DNA of 64,000 nucleotides from positions 72,501-136,500 of the forward strand of contig JALJCO010000069.1 in the NCBI GenBank assembly GCA_023101725.1, written 5' to 3'. This document shows positions 45,564-57,173 of this stretch, in pieces (the stretch's first letter is position 1; every line of letters starts with the position of its first letter). The notes beneath the pieces were generated by a model. That model was not told the DNA's origin. It saw only the letters and a list, made by a program, of their open reading frames with translations, and made no database searches. This DNA comes from Atherinomorus stipes. Lineage: Eukaryota > Chordata > Actinopteri > Atheriniformes > Atherinidae. Position numbers and translations under genes: made by a program.

Positions 45564-45801
45564 CTCCAGATTCTACTCCGGTATGCACCGTTCCGCCCCG
45601 CTCCGTACGGCGTAGCAAACATGTCAGCCACCATCGTGTTGAGACATCTAACACATGGAACCGCAGTCATGTCTGCTGGAATATTCTTCCTCCACCAGCG
45701 TTTGTTAATTAGATCAGTGATGCAACTTTGAACAGAGAGAGCTGCACCTTGGGTCATCACAGGGCCTCTCTGGCTGCTTCCGTCCTTCCCTCCATCCTCA
45801 T
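45564..45801 (-). CDS. Possible internal exon, unrecognised
   Basis: On the minus strand a splice acceptor (TTTATTCAG|ATGAGG, 45801) and donor (TGGAG|GTAACG, 45564) enclose 238 bases. They are open in one frame, which contains SDEDGGKDGSSQRGP, SCITDLINKRWWRKNIPADM and NGAYRSRIWR. The acidic start and basic, Trp-rich middle look protein-like. I do not recognise the family. It could be an exon of a host gene or of a transposon-borne gene. Confidence 0.3.
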
Positions 45802-45994
45802 CTGAATAAACAGGAACTATTTAAAACTCGACTGGAGCCATATAAGTTGTTTCCTACTCATTTTAAAAGACTAATTATTTGCCATGAGTTAACCGTGGGT
45901 GAGCTGTGAGCCGTGGCTGCTGCAGGGACTGGAGGCTGGGAGACAGACTTGGAGCTGTAGGAAGCTGACTGACAGTTTTAAGTCGGGTTCTAAC

Positions 45995-46140
45995 CTGTAA
46001 GGTCTGATGCCCCCATATTCCTCAGTATCATCACACTCTTCTGAACTGACTGATGACCCCACTGCACAAACCAGTTCAAAGCTAACTGTTCTGGAGCCAT
46101 CTTTCATGTTTTCAATGCTTTTATTCTGCATGTACAACAA
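45995..46140 (-). CDS. Possible exon with acidic IRPY motif
   Basis: Reads FELVCAVGSSVSSEECDD then TEEYGGIRPYR and ends at a splice-donor-like CAG|GTTAGA (45995). An acidic stretch followed by G-I-x-P-Y-x-F-E-P is found near the start of a large group of uncharacterised teleost proteins with a P2X7-like C-terminal domain. The match is short. It lies 190 bases upstream of the candidate exon at 45564-45801 on the same strand, but the splice phases do not agree, so a joint gene is not established. Confidence 0.25.
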
Positions 46141-46144
46141 TCAG

Positions 46145-48330
46145 CTGACTGCAGCTGTTCCTCTCCTGCCGCTGACATCATGCCATGGAGAGACTAACTG
46201 CAAGCTGCTCCTCTTAAACATAAGATATTTACATGAATAAAAGTCTGATTGACTTCTAACTGTACAGCACTACTTATTTTGTCTTGTTGTATTTCAAGAT
46301 TACATAAAGTCAAGGTCGTGTCATCAGCACTTTGAGTGAACTTTGAAACTGAAATAAAACACCATGTTCCGCATTGTGGTTGGAAATTGTTCATACTACT
46401 AGGTTTTAATTAGCACACACCAGTCATTTATCTTATAACTTTCTTTTTTTACTTAATAGATAAACATTATAAGTGTTTATAATTGTTCCATATTGAAAAT
46501 GTTTGTTTTTTTTTTTTTTTGTTTTTCTTTAACTTGAGGGCCAACTTGCAGATGATAGCAAGTTAAAATGGAAATTTAATCCTGGATATAAAACCTTGTT
46601 TATGAACCTCTAATTTGTAAGTCAATCAGAGCTGATCATTTTTAGTGGAATTTACCTTTAAATGTTGTCAGTAAACATTTGTTCTGCTGTTCGGACATTA
46701 TGGGGTTTAATGGAAACATTTTGAATGACGCACATGCAAAAGCAGCTGATTTTCTAAGCAGCTAAAAAGCTGCAACAATGACACTCGTGTTGCGAGTTGT
46801 GTCCCAGAAAAGTGACAGACAGAGGAGGAGATCACCTCAAGGCTTGTAGAAACTCTTGAAAGCACTTGAAGGATTGTGTGTGGCAGAGATGAATCACTCC
46901 TTCTTATCTCTCTCTGCAGATGAAGCCTGCGGTGTTTGACGCTTCAAGTTTCCTCCTCTACGATGGATCACACCTGATATCTCTGATGCACGTGCTGTTC
47001 AATCTGCTCACAAATACAAATTATGCTTTAGGTTGTTTCTTTACATTTGGATATGATTAAATTACATAAAATCCCATTTGGAACCATTTCAGTTTCTTCA
47101 TTATGATTTTATTTTCTCCCCCTGTAACATGTTTGTTGCATTGTGTTGATGCTGATGCTCCATTGTTCTCACTGCAGGGTAATTTCTGTGTTCATAACAA
47201 TAACATTTAGAAAAACCCCATTTTGACAGCATTCATTTATAACTGTGAGAAGGATATAATATTACCAGCGATAACTGTAAAATTGGGGCTAAGTTTTGGT
47301 CACATATATCACCCTTTTTTTTAAAAAAAGAAAAAAAAAATTCACTAGATGCAAGTTTAAACTTATTATCCCAGTAGGATGAATTTGTCCAGGGCTTTCA
47401 CCAGAGCTGCAGCCACAGAAGAAGAAGAGAAAAAAAAAAAATCAACTATGATGCACAAAAATGTGTTGTTGGAAAACATAAAACCAGTAATGAAAAAAAA
47501 AACCAATTTGAAACCAATATAAATGAATAAAGCAGGATCATTCATCTTTCCCATCCTGTATCTGTTTTTGTTTGAAATTTTAAGTGGTACGGGGACAAAT
47601 TCATTCATTCTTTTTTATGCTAAACCTGCATTAATGGAGACGATACCAAAATTTTTCCTGTCCTGATACCTGTAGTTTATGGTACTTTTTCATTAATATA
47701 GATACTTTTTTCCCTTAAAAGAAAATCACATGATGGTGCAGTTTGCATTAATATTGTGAATGGAAGGGCAGTATTAAATAAAAGTAAAACTTGAGAAGTA
47801 CTGCAAAAAAGTGTTTTAAAAGCAGTCAGATTATATTGATGAGTAAATTAATCAAAAATAAGATTAAAAACTTCTTTTTAATTATCAAATGACTTAAGTA
47901 CAGGCAAAGATTATTTAAATTTATTTAGTGGAAAATGTTCAAATATAAAATGTAATAGTAATATCATTAATGCACCAAAACATAATGTGCAAACTGCAAT
48001 GAAAAATAAGAAAACATCCTCATCACTAACAGCAGGATCATCATGACATCTGATACCACCATGATCATGTGACACAGAAGCTAGAATCTGGCTGCTTTCA
48101 CATCATTTCATTGCCTAAAAGTCTCAGAAGTGAAAACAAATTGCATGTTCTCTATCTACAGTGGTATCCCCATACTCAAAAAAGTAATGAATCTGATATT
48201 TTGTCTGGCTGGTATTGAAGTATTGGCTCTATGCACGGTATCGATATGCCCATCCTCAGATCTCACTCTCTATGCAGGATGTGGCTCATGTCATTATTTT
48301 ATTAGCTAGTCTACAGAAGACGGTTCTCAT
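46145..48330. other. No gene recognised
   Basis: AT-rich. TCTCTCTCTGCAG at 46907-46919 followed by a 46-codon open frame is exon-like but unsupported. ACGATACCAAAATTTTTCC (47640) and GGTATCGATATGCCCATCC (48237) look like decayed hAT ends but do not form a proper inverted pair. Confidence 0.35.
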
Positions 48331-48334
48331 AGAC

Positions 48335-48800
48335 ACATGCTCTTCAAGTCCAAATGATTTTCCACTCATTATTGGGCTTTCATGACAGTGTGAACAGGCC
48401 AGATCACATGGAATCGTATCTTTTAAAATCTGGTCTGGGCCACTTTTGCATGTGGTTTTAAATCTGATGCAGGTCAGATTTTTGGAATGTGACTCCGGTC
48501 TAAACAGCCAAGTGACCAATTTTGGAGTTCGATGATGTCCATGATGATGTCACTCTGTACTGACACAGTAACATGTGAAATAGTGAAATTAGTGGGAGAA
48601 TTATTACAGTGCAAGCATGGAGGAAAGACAGGGATGTGTAATGGAGGGGCAACAAAACTTTAGAATTAATATGTAGGGAATACAACAAGACTTGAGGAGT
48701 GGTACTGTAACTGGACAGTTTTTAGGCTGCGTGTGATGCATCTAATTGATCTTATGTGCATGTGTGTCACTTTAGGGCCTTACCCTGCATAAAAATGGTA
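48335..48800. repeat. Probable MITE
   Basis: GTGTGAACAGGCCAGATCAC, CACTTTTGCATGTGGTTTTA and TGTGACTCCGGTCTAAACAG resemble a common fish MITE body. Ends not defined. Confidence 0.35.
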
Positions 48801-49137
48801 ATGTAAACAACCACACAAGACATTTGGATCTGACAAAATATTGGAATTGAGCACTGACACTTCCAATGTAAACCTGTGTAATCTGTACCGTAGACAGATG
48901 CAGCGATATATTTTTCAGTTGCACAGCGAGGCTACCAAACCAAGCTGCGATGCTGGATCCTGCAAGGCTCTCTAGAACAGCCTGGTAGAATAAAAACATG
49001 ATTTTTTATTCACACCCAGAATTCTTGTGTGCACAGATGCGCAGCTGCTGCAGAGGTAGTCAACATGAGTACTTCAGATTAAAAACATCCAGGTTTATGC
49101 AGGAATTAACCTGTTCTGTGGTGTAACCACAGCCCAA

Positions 49138-50260
49138 ATCAAATCAAATCAAATCAAGCTTTATTTATAAAGCACTTTTCATACCATTAAAAAGCAACAC
49201 AAAGTGCTTGACATAGTAAAAACAAAATGTGAATTCAAATAAAAACAAGCCTTCACACATCCAGATTCAACACAAAACACACACATGCACACACCCAACC
49301 CCTCCCAATTCCACACCTAGCTACAAACCCCCAACTCCTCTCTTCTAAGTGAACAGGTATAAAAACAGTAACTGTAAAAACCATCTGGCATGACGCTGTG
49401 AGGAAACGATATCTTGGGGATCCATTCGCACCAGGGCCAGCCCCCCTAGCCACATAAGGCCCAGCTGCAGGGACCCCCAGATCATGACAGGCCAGGGTCC
49501 ACACCACAGCCGCAGGGCTGCAGGCAGGCCCCTAGACACCAAGAAAAGGGCACCACCACAGCCGTCCCCCAGACCGAGCAGGCAAAACTCCTGAGCGAAG
49601 GTCCCATGAGGAAACACTGGGAAGTTAAAATTTTAGAGTTTAACAAAAATAAATAGATAAATAAATAAATAAATAAAAGCTAGATAATAAAATACAATAA
49701 AAGGAATTAATAAAATAGAATATTTGTGACAAGTTAAAATAAATAAATAGTAAATAAAATAATAAATAATAAAGAAATTTAAAAATGGAAAATTAATTAA
49801 GTAGTTAAAAGGTGGTTTGGCCTTTAAAAACATAAAGTTGAGCCCTGGGTTTGGAGGCTGTTAAGACGAGGACATAATGGTGGAATGAGGCTCACCGTGA
49901 GTTTTAGTTTCACTAGGAAAATTAAAAGGCGGTGCAGAGGACCTAGGGTCCGCGGGGTTCATAATTTAAAAGAGGTTGATAAATAAGAAGGCCAAGACAT
50001 TAAGACATTTATAACCACTAAGAGAACTTAAAATATCCTGAATGCACGGGGAGCAATGCAGCGATTTTAAAACTGGTGTAATGTGTTTCCGCCCTCTGGT
50101 CCTTGTCAGAACTCGTGCCGCTGAGTTCTGCAGCCCAGTGGTAACCTACATCCCGAGGGCCAAACACCATCTCATTGTCTTCATCGGTATTCAGAATTAG
50201 ATAGTTATCAGTTGACAAACCTCTGAATTTTATTTTGAAAAAAGACAAATCTTATTTCTG
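49138..50260 (-). pseudogene. L2 LINE, C-terminus and long 3' UTR
   Basis: On the minus strand, near 50170-50030, it reads LQNSAARVLTRTRGRKHITP then VLKSLH, the L2 ORF2 C-terminal motif, followed by decayed sequence and a long A/T-rich 3' UTR. It ends at 49140 with repeated ATCAA units next to GCTTTATTTATAAAGCAC (antisense tail). 5'-truncated and frame-broken. Confidence 0.65.
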
Positions 50261-50289
50261 TCCAGTAAAGATAAAACTGTGGTGTCATC

Positions 50290-51390
50290 AGAGAATTTAA
50301 TGATGCAGTTACCTGAATAAGGCCTTTACACCAGATCCTGATTGACCTCATTCACATCCCAACTTTACCGTTTAAACCAGCAGTCACCAATAAAATGTGA
50401 TGATTCTCAGATGACTTTCATTATTATTTCTCAACAAACTTGTTCTCAGTTATCTTAATTTAACTACACTGAGTCCTGGATGTTAAGGCAGGCTCATCTT
50501 TATTAACAAACACATCTGGGTTTATTATCCCTTCCAGAGGAAATTATCCCAGACAATAAAGAAATCCATGTTAACCCCACCTGAAAAGAGCTTGAGATAA
50601 GCACAGCAGGAGCAGCCTAACGTTTAAGGTAAAAGCTCAGCTTGACGGTGAAGTGGAACTTCATTTTCACACCTGCAGGACCAGAATTTTCTTTCTTCTT
50701 TCACATGTTATTTCTTCTTTAAAGAAGTACAGGCTTATATAGAAAGAATTTTTCACAGTCAAGATAGAACAAATATTTTAATAAAGATTGGGGGGAAAAA
50801 TCCATGACAGGATGATTTATGGTTGGTTCTAAGGCAGAGCAGAACATTTAAAGTTTTTAAGTTCGGTGGGTCTGATATTCTCTGGAGGTTTGCAGCAGCT
50901 ATGAGCAGCACAGTAACAGCACTCTGCTTCTGTTAGCAGTCCTCTACTAAATGACCTGAGAGGCCCAGAGGACCCACATGGGTAAAGACGTGTCTGAGAT
51001 GAAGTTTCCTCACAAGCCTTTGAATTTAATAGATGAGATGAAAGACTTCAAACCCTTTACTCTTTCTCATCTGATCCACTCAGTTATGATCTAAAACTTT
51101 ATTATCTGTCTAATAAAACGTTGGCTGTTTCCCCAGAACCTCTCCAGTTACCCGTCTTCCTCATGAGTAGATTAATCCAAACATTACACTTAGCAAAATT
51201 TACTGATATGTTATGGCAGAAATTCAATTTAGCACCTAATTCATTCCCCATGTACCAATGAACTTGAGCTGGTATTTAGTTTGTATCTGCAGGTTTGTGA
51301 TAAAAACATGCACTTTTGGATAGCAGGAGCTCTTTCTATGATGATGGCTGATGGTTCAACACCAATTATATATCGTATTGCATTTCTGCC
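50290..51390. other. No gene recognised
   Basis: AT-rich, nothing supported. Confidence 0.4.
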
Positions 51391-51392
51391 AC

Positions 51393-51535
51393 TGTGGCCT
51401 CACGGCAAGAAGAAGCATTTCAGAGGGTGTTTTGAGGAGGGAGCCTGTATATTCTCCCCTGGGAATGTTGGGGTTTACGCCAGCTCCCTCCAACAGTCCG
51501 AAATAGTGCCTGAAATGCATTTTTATTTAGGTTTT
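51393..51535 (+). repeat. Decayed teleost interspersed repeat
   Basis: GGCCTCACGGCAAGAAGAAG, GGAGCCTGTATATTCTCCCC and CCCTCCAACAGTCCGAAA match the upstream part of the same common fish repeat whose 3' part is at 23508-23642. Confidence 0.45.
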
Positions 51536-51566
51536 TTAGTCACACCACAAACACTAGTTTAGTCAA

Positions 51567-52585
51567 GACCAAAGACTAAAAAGATGAATGTGGTATCTGG
51601 TCACATCTGATTATTGGAAGAAGGAGGGGAAAGTGAAGCCAGTTGGGCATTATAAAACTGACAAATCCTACCAGTAATGCCATCTTGCCGTCTCGTGTGT
51701 GTTGTCACTCCCAGAAAATACAAAATTGGGCAAAGACAAGGCCACCATTTCTGAGCTGCGAGGCAAATGATTGACAGTTAAGCTAAATGCTAAAACTGAG
51801 CTAATCTGAAGTGAACCAGGAACGAACACAAGATAAGTGATCATAGGTTTGAAGGTAAGGCATACTCAGACTTGCTGGTAACCAGCTGAGAAACCACCAT
51901 TGTGCAACTCTGCTACAAAAAAAGGCTGAGGCCTTTCCTGGTAGCAGGCAAGGGAGCTAACTATTAGCAATCTCCACGGCTAAAACCTCAGGCAGCTGGT
52001 CTGCCACCTGTCAATTAATAGGACACGCCCCTAATTATATGTAATTGGCCTCAAGATTATATAACAATTCATGAACGGATGAATTAGTAAAATTAAAACT
52101 TTAATTCACGCCCTCTCACAGTTGACATGAAGGTAAACTTGACCTATTAAAGCCAAAAAATGATTTTTTGAACCAGGCTGTAAACATGTTTATTTCAAAT
52201 TTACAATTAAAAAATTATATTTAATTAATAATATTTGTGAATTTGTTCCTAATTTTATTGAGTAAATATGGTATGTTTTTCTTTAAGAAAGAGAGAGAGG
52301 GGTGGAATAGGGGGGGAGGTAGGGTTGAAGATAGGAGGTAGGAGGGGGGGGGTGAAGAAAAGAGGGGTGATAAGGGGGGGAGATGGAAGAGGGGGATAGG
52401 AAGGATGATGGGGGGGGGGGAGAATATATATGGGGGATGCTGTGAAGTTGGTCTTTGGTGAATGGGGATTTGCTCTGTTTTGGAACCAGCTTCTGACCTC
52501 GCGGATGAAAAGAGAACTACAATCTTTTGGCGGGGATGAACCCAAAAAAGTGGCATCCCTTTCTCCAGCGGAGTTTGCCCCTGTG
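51567..52585 (+). repeat. Dispersed repeat, copy 5, interrupted
   Basis: Blocks GTGAAGCCAGTTGGGC, GAGGCAAATGATTGACAG, CCAGGCTGTAAACATGTTTA, GGGGATTTGCTCTGTTTTGG and CAGCGGAGTTTGCCCC in order. About 240 bases (52198-52437) of A/T-rich then purine-rich sequence interrupt it between TTTATTTC and TGCTGTGAAG, which are adjacent in the other copies. Confidence 0.7.
52198..52437. repeat. Purine-rich low-complexity insert
   Basis: From 52285 the plus strand is almost only A and G, with many G runs (up to 12). It shows no target duplication or terminal repeats and breaks an older repeat copy. Similar in style to the tract at 63760-64000. Confidence 0.6.
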
Positions 52586-52589
52586 GTAA

Positions 52590-53285
52590 AAAAGGGAAAA
52601 TCACAAAAGAGGGGGGGAAGACAAGACGGTGTTTGAAATGTGGCATGGGATAGAGACTTCTTTGAGGCCGATAATGAAGAGTTATATTAGAGGTGATGAG
52701 AATGAAGGTTTTTTTTATGCATAAAGTAATTAAAGGGGAGGAGGGAGGAGAGGAGGGAGAGGAAAAAGGAAAGGAAGGGAGGGAGAAAGCACCGAACCTT
52801 GAGGGACGCCATGGGGTAGGGGGGCGGTGGAGGAGGTGCAGTTGTTGATCTTGATAAATTGTTATCTGTTGGTGATATAGGATTCAAACCAGGTGAGGGC
52901 AGTGCCGATGATGTTGAGGGACGGGACGGGAGGATGGAGAGGTTGATGGTGTCGAAGGCTGCAGAAAGGTCAAGCAGGATGAGAATGTTGAGGTGACCTG
53001 AATCTGAGGAGAGGAGATCATTTGTGACTTAAAGAAGGGCCGTTTCTGTGCTGTGTTTATTGCAGAATCCAGATTGAAAAGTTTCATTGAGGTTGTTGGA
53101 GGTGAGATGGGTTTTCAGCTGAGCAGCAACGACACATTCAAGGGTTTTGGACAAGAAGGGGAGGTTGGAGATGGGCCGAAAATTGTTTGGAAAGTTTGGC
53201 TCGAGGTTTCGAGGGATGGGTGGGACAGAGGCAATTTTGAGAGGTGGGGGGACAGAGCCAGTGCAAATTATCATACATAATTTCT
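52590..53285 (-). pseudogene. L2-type LINE reverse transcriptase
   Basis: The minus strand reads NNFRPISNLPFLSKTLECVV, LNETFQSGFCNKHSTETALL, LILLDLSAAFDTINLSIL and PHGVPQGSVLSP in changing frames. These are RT motifs of fish L2-type elements, including F-R-P-I-S-N-L, the catalytic A-F-D-T, and P-Q-G-S-V-L. The expected Y-A-D-D motif after this is lost: the sequence turns into purine-rich low complexity (52735-52795). The copy is dead and truncated at both ends. Confidence 0.8.
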
Positions 53286-53289
53286 CTTA

Positions 53290-54785
53290 AGGACTCTTCG
53301 TATTTATACACATTCTCTGGTTAAACTTTTTGTTCGTTTGTTTGTTTTTTACCACTCTCAGAGCTAGGTTTGTTTTCTTTTATGATTTTTAAGTGTTTTG
53401 AGATGCTGGTGTCCTCTGATATAATAAAGCCCGCTGTTTTATTTGCTGACCTGCTACGTTGAGGCTGAATCAAACTCCAGACAACGTGGAGCTCTTGACG
53501 TAACTCCACCTTGGCTGGAGTGGACGTCATTTTATGAAGATTCACAGCATCAAAGCCCAACATAATGAAATACCTGTTTGTTCTGTGGCTCTGCCCTGAC
53601 TGAGCGCGCTCAGAGCCAGAGAGGAAGCTGGCAGTCAAACAAGTGAAAGATTGTGTTTGTCTGGATTTTTTGTTGTTTTTTTTAGGAGAGAGCAAATAAG
53701 ACATCTGACAATCTGTCTACAGTGTGTGTGTGTGTGAGGAGACATTCTGCTGAAATGCATTGGCTTGTCCTCATGAGGCGTTTGGATGCCATGGTAACAG
53801 CTGTTGTCGCTCAGCTCCTGACTGACGTTGACAGGCTGAGATAACCGGCTGAAACTCTGTCCGCTGTAATTGGCTGGGACATGAAAGCTGAGGGGGGCAG
53901 GTTGGACGGTGTTGTCGGTGACCAGCACAAAGGTCAGCCTCCTCACCAACTGTGTGGGTCCTGGTGTATTTCCTGCTCTGTGAGGACCAGATTGACCTTT
54001 AGATTGAGCGAGGGCATAGTTTGAAAGCGAGGTCCAGTCTCTTGGAGAATACAACTCACTTTAAGCTAAAACATTTATGAAACATTTGTTGGCATTTCAA
54101 AGAATAACGACATGTGTAAAGTAACAGGTGCTTGTTTTTAGATTTGTAAGGGGCAATGCACATTAAGTAATTAACTTGACTGGAAAGCTAACAGCACGGC
54201 TGTGCACAAGAAGGGACGTGGTCCTCTTCACTTCAGGAAGCTGAGGTCCTTCAGTGTGCAACAGGATGCTGGAAATGTTTTCCCAGTCTGTTGTTGCCCG
54301 CAGTCTTTTTCCTCTGTCGTCTGCTGCAGTGTTGCAGCCAGCGACACAGCAGAATGAAAGAACTGATGAGGAGGACAAGCTCTGTCATTGGCTGCAAACA
54401 GGGCACTTCTGAAGTGGTGATGAAGAAGACGCTGAACAACTGCTGCCCATTATGAACTACTCTGATCAACTTCATCCCTGCTGAGACAGATAGTCCAGAG
54501 TCCGTTCTCTGAGAACACCTGCCCTGTAACCACTGTTTATTTATTCATTTACAGCAGGCCACCTGCTCTCTCCTGGTATTTTACATATTCAACACCCATA
54601 TTTCATAGTATGACCAACCTGTCTGCCTGCTCGCCTGCTATCTGCCTGCAGCACAGCTTTGGACAAAACCACATGTTCATTTTCAAAGACTACAGTTGGC
54701 ATCCACAATATGCAACCTGGCGACGTTACAGATTTGTTTTAGTGTCATTTGTCCCTCACTGTATGTATATCTGTCCGTTTCTCTA
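53290..54785. other. No gene recognised
   Basis: Two overlapping open frames on the minus strand (53635-54054, 139 codons; 53321-53704) are unrecognised. The first contains VTDNTVQPAPLSFHVPANYS and HGIQTPHEDKPMHFS with no known motif. A GT run lies at 53721-53735. I cannot support a gene. Confidence 0.35.
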
Positions 54786-54789
54786 CTTT

Positions 54790-55182
54790 CCCAGAGGAAA
54801 ATTTCACTGCTCAAAGCTTTCTCTTTTGCATCTCAGGAGACAAAAGGAGATCTCATCCCAGCCTCATTCAGGTTTCAAATCATTCTCATGAATGTCTCTT
54901 TTGTTTCTCCTAAAATTTACTAGGAGAAATAGTTGAGACTACAATAACAGGAATCTTATTTGAGACTTAATGCAGACATCTTGAGAATTATTTGAGATAT
55001 GACTGAGATCTCCTTTGGAACTGGAAGTGAGACAAGGTTGAGATTTTCTATCTGGAGTAAAGGTTGAGAAACAGGAGAAATAAGCCATTGTCTCATTAGC
55101 TCTCATGTGGATCTCACATTTGTCTATGAGAAGTAAATGAGACCTTTATGACATCTCCTATTCAAAATTATTTTACTCTGGG
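54790..55182. mobile_element. Palindromic MITE with CCCAGAG ends
   Basis: Ends CCCAGAGGAAAAT (54790) and ATTTTACTCTGGG (ending 55182). The body is rich in GAGATCTC and TGAGA motifs, with CTCATTCAGG / GAGACAAAAG blocks mirrored imperfectly. Confidence 0.55.
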
Positions 55183-55214
55183 TTAGCTGGGAGGTTTCTG
55201 TTTTGTTGTTTGTT

Positions 55215-55490
55215 TTTTAATGTTTTATTTGCATGTCTGGAAATAAACTCCCAGAAAGCCTACCTACAGACCCACCTGTTCTCAGCTGGATTTACACAGA
55301 TTTATTCAAAACTTTAAATATGCATGTCCTCTATATTTATTTTTGTTCATCATGCTTCTATTCTTTTGTTCTTTTACTTTTAACATCTTCTTCTTTCATT
55401 TTGCACCCCATTGTGATGCTTTTAAATGTTTTGTGTAAAGCACTTTGAATTGACCTACATGAAAAATTCAAATTCAAATATGTATAAAAT
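55215..55490 (+). pseudogene. LINE ORF2 tail and 3' end
   Basis: One frame reads NKLPESLPTDPPVLSW, like the N-x-L-P-x-x-L motif that ends fish LINE proteins. The 3' UTR ends AAAGCACTTTGAATTGACCT. Short and decayed. Confidence 0.45.
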
Positions 55491-55568
55491 GTTAATTATT
55501 ATTTAATACATTGATATTTAATGTTTGCATAATACAGTAATTTAAATATGCGAATGTGAATCCATGAC

Positions 55569-55773
55569 AATGGGCCCTATAACTCCACCACTTCCTGAAC
55601 TATAGCTCATTTATTTCCTGTCTTTCATTACTGGACAAATTGATTAATCCAGGTGTGTCTGACCAGTAACTGAGGTCAGGCACATCTGGATAAATCAGTT
55701 CACCCAGTAATAAAAGACAGGAAACAAAGGAGCCTCAAGTTCAGGAAGTAGTAGAGCTGTATATGGATCCCAT
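55569..55773. mobile_element. Palindromic MITE, copy 3
   Basis: Same hairpin family as at 9083 and 9498: AACTCCACCACTTCCTGAAC left, GTTCAGGAAGTAGTAGAG right, and GATTAATCCAGGTGTG in the stem. Confidence 0.7.
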
Positions 55774-55814
55774 TAATGTAACTTATTTAAAACAAATGTA
55801 TTTATAATTGTTCT

Positions 55815-55925
55815 CTAGGGGCCGTGATATGGCAGCCCACTGCTTTCTAGCTTGTTTAGAGAACGGTCAAATGCAGAACTGAATTTCCCAATTGGGATTA
55901 ATACATTTAAACTATTGTTCATTAT
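55815..55925 (+). repeat. SINE tail fragment
   Basis: GGCAGCCCACTGC, TCAAATGCAGAACTGAATTT and CCCAATTGGGATTAATA match the tail of the SINE family seen at 43552-43772. The tRNA head is missing. Confidence 0.5.
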
Positions 55926-55929
55926 TATA

Positions 55930-56580
55930 ATTATTATTCAGGCTGTGGATATGGCGTCAAACTATCAGGTGTTATTTAAGTATAAAAATGCACTTCATAC
56001 ACTTTTCTATATGTGTTGCTCCAGCTAATTCTAACTTTTAGACTTTTTTTTATAAATACAAGAAGTTGGCTGCTGAAAATGATTCTATCTTAACGTAGAA
56101 GTTGCTAATTAATAAATGAACTTTGTTGTTACATTTCAAGACTATTTTTTATCAGCCAAACTGTGTAAAGTGTGTGACAACTGAGAGGCATCATATTTTG
56201 TGTGTTGAACTTATGTGACTATGACTGATGACCTTATCAGCAGCCCCACCCCCTCCAAACTTCATTTACCATCTGGAGCCATTTTGTTTTGTTGTTCAAA
56301 CAGAATTGAGCAGAATACAAATGGAGAGGAGCAAAAGCTGTTAAAGGTCAGAACTCTTCCTGAAAATGTTGAAGCATACAGATGATGCCTTTTGATGACC
56401 TCCACTTTTTACAGCGTGGCATAGCAGCTTCCCTGCAGTTTCATCCACAGATTTGTTGCTCTGACGCATCGTAAACAGCAATACTGTTAAATTGTAACTT
56501 CTCTGAAATGTTTGGAAATATGTCTTTTTCTATAAAGAAAGTGTGAAGCCATTCTTTAAAGAGTAATCCATGCTTTTGTA
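55930..56580. other. No gene recognised
   Basis: AT-rich, nothing supported. Confidence 0.4.
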
Positions 56581-56588
56581 ACTACTCC

Positions 56589-57165
56589 TCTGGGTTACTG
56601 CAATGCATTTTATTTTGGGGAGAGTCAGACATTTCTCGACTGCAACTTACACAAAATGCAGCTGCATGTCTTGTTACTGGTGCATGCATGTGTAAACACA
56701 TCATGTCAATCTTATCCTCATTTCACTGGCTCCCTGTGGATCCTTTTTAAATTGCTTTTATTGTTTGCTTTCTTTTTCTTTGAATGTTGCTGCCCCCCTG
56801 TACCTAAGCTTCTCCAACCCTATACACCCTGTATCTCTCGGGTCGCTTGACCAACTCCTCCTGAGTGTACCCAGGACTAGTCGGAGGCTCAGAGCGGACC
56901 GGTCCTTTGCAGTGGCAGCACCCAAACTGGAATAAGCTGCCATTATACATCAGACAGGCCTCGTCTATCTCTGGCACAGAATGATTTGTAAACTTATTGA
57001 TTTGATTTGAATTTAATTATGTTGTTTTATTTGACTATTTTGAATGTATTTTATAAGTTCTTTACCTTTATTGTTTTTATTTAAAGGTGATTTTACACAG
57101 TGTGGCACTTTGATCAGCTTTGTTGTTTCAAAAGTGCATTATAATTAAAGTTGCAGTTGCAAGCA
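56589..57165 (+). pseudogene. L2 LINE, ORF2 C-terminus and 3' UTR
   Basis: Reads LGYCNAFYFGESDISRLQLT then QNAAACLVTG, FHWLPVDPF, and near 56905-56950 frames with W-N-K-L-P-L-Y-I-R-Q-A, the order typical of the last 150 residues of fish L2 ORF2. Three stops and frame changes. The 3' UTR runs through CACTTTGATCAGCTTTGTTG to an A-rich end. Confidence 0.75.
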
Positions 57166-57173
57166 TTCATTAA

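Noticed and set aside
47640..48255. hAT element bounded by GATACC and GGTATCG motifs
   Set aside because: The ends do not form an inverted pair and no 8-bp duplication is present.
52221..52646. Proline/serine-rich 141-codon frame on the minus strand
   Set aside because: It translates the purine-rich low-complexity block and adjacent repeat sequence; not a protein gene.
53635..54054. 139-codon minus-strand frame as a host exon
   Set aside because: Length is mildly notable, but there is no domain, no clear acceptor and donor pair, and no neighbouring exon in phase.
54163..54475. LINE-like C-terminal tail on the minus strand
   Set aside because: A few residues resemble fish retroelement tails (A-A-D-x-R-x-x-L), but the match is too short and frame-dependent to support.
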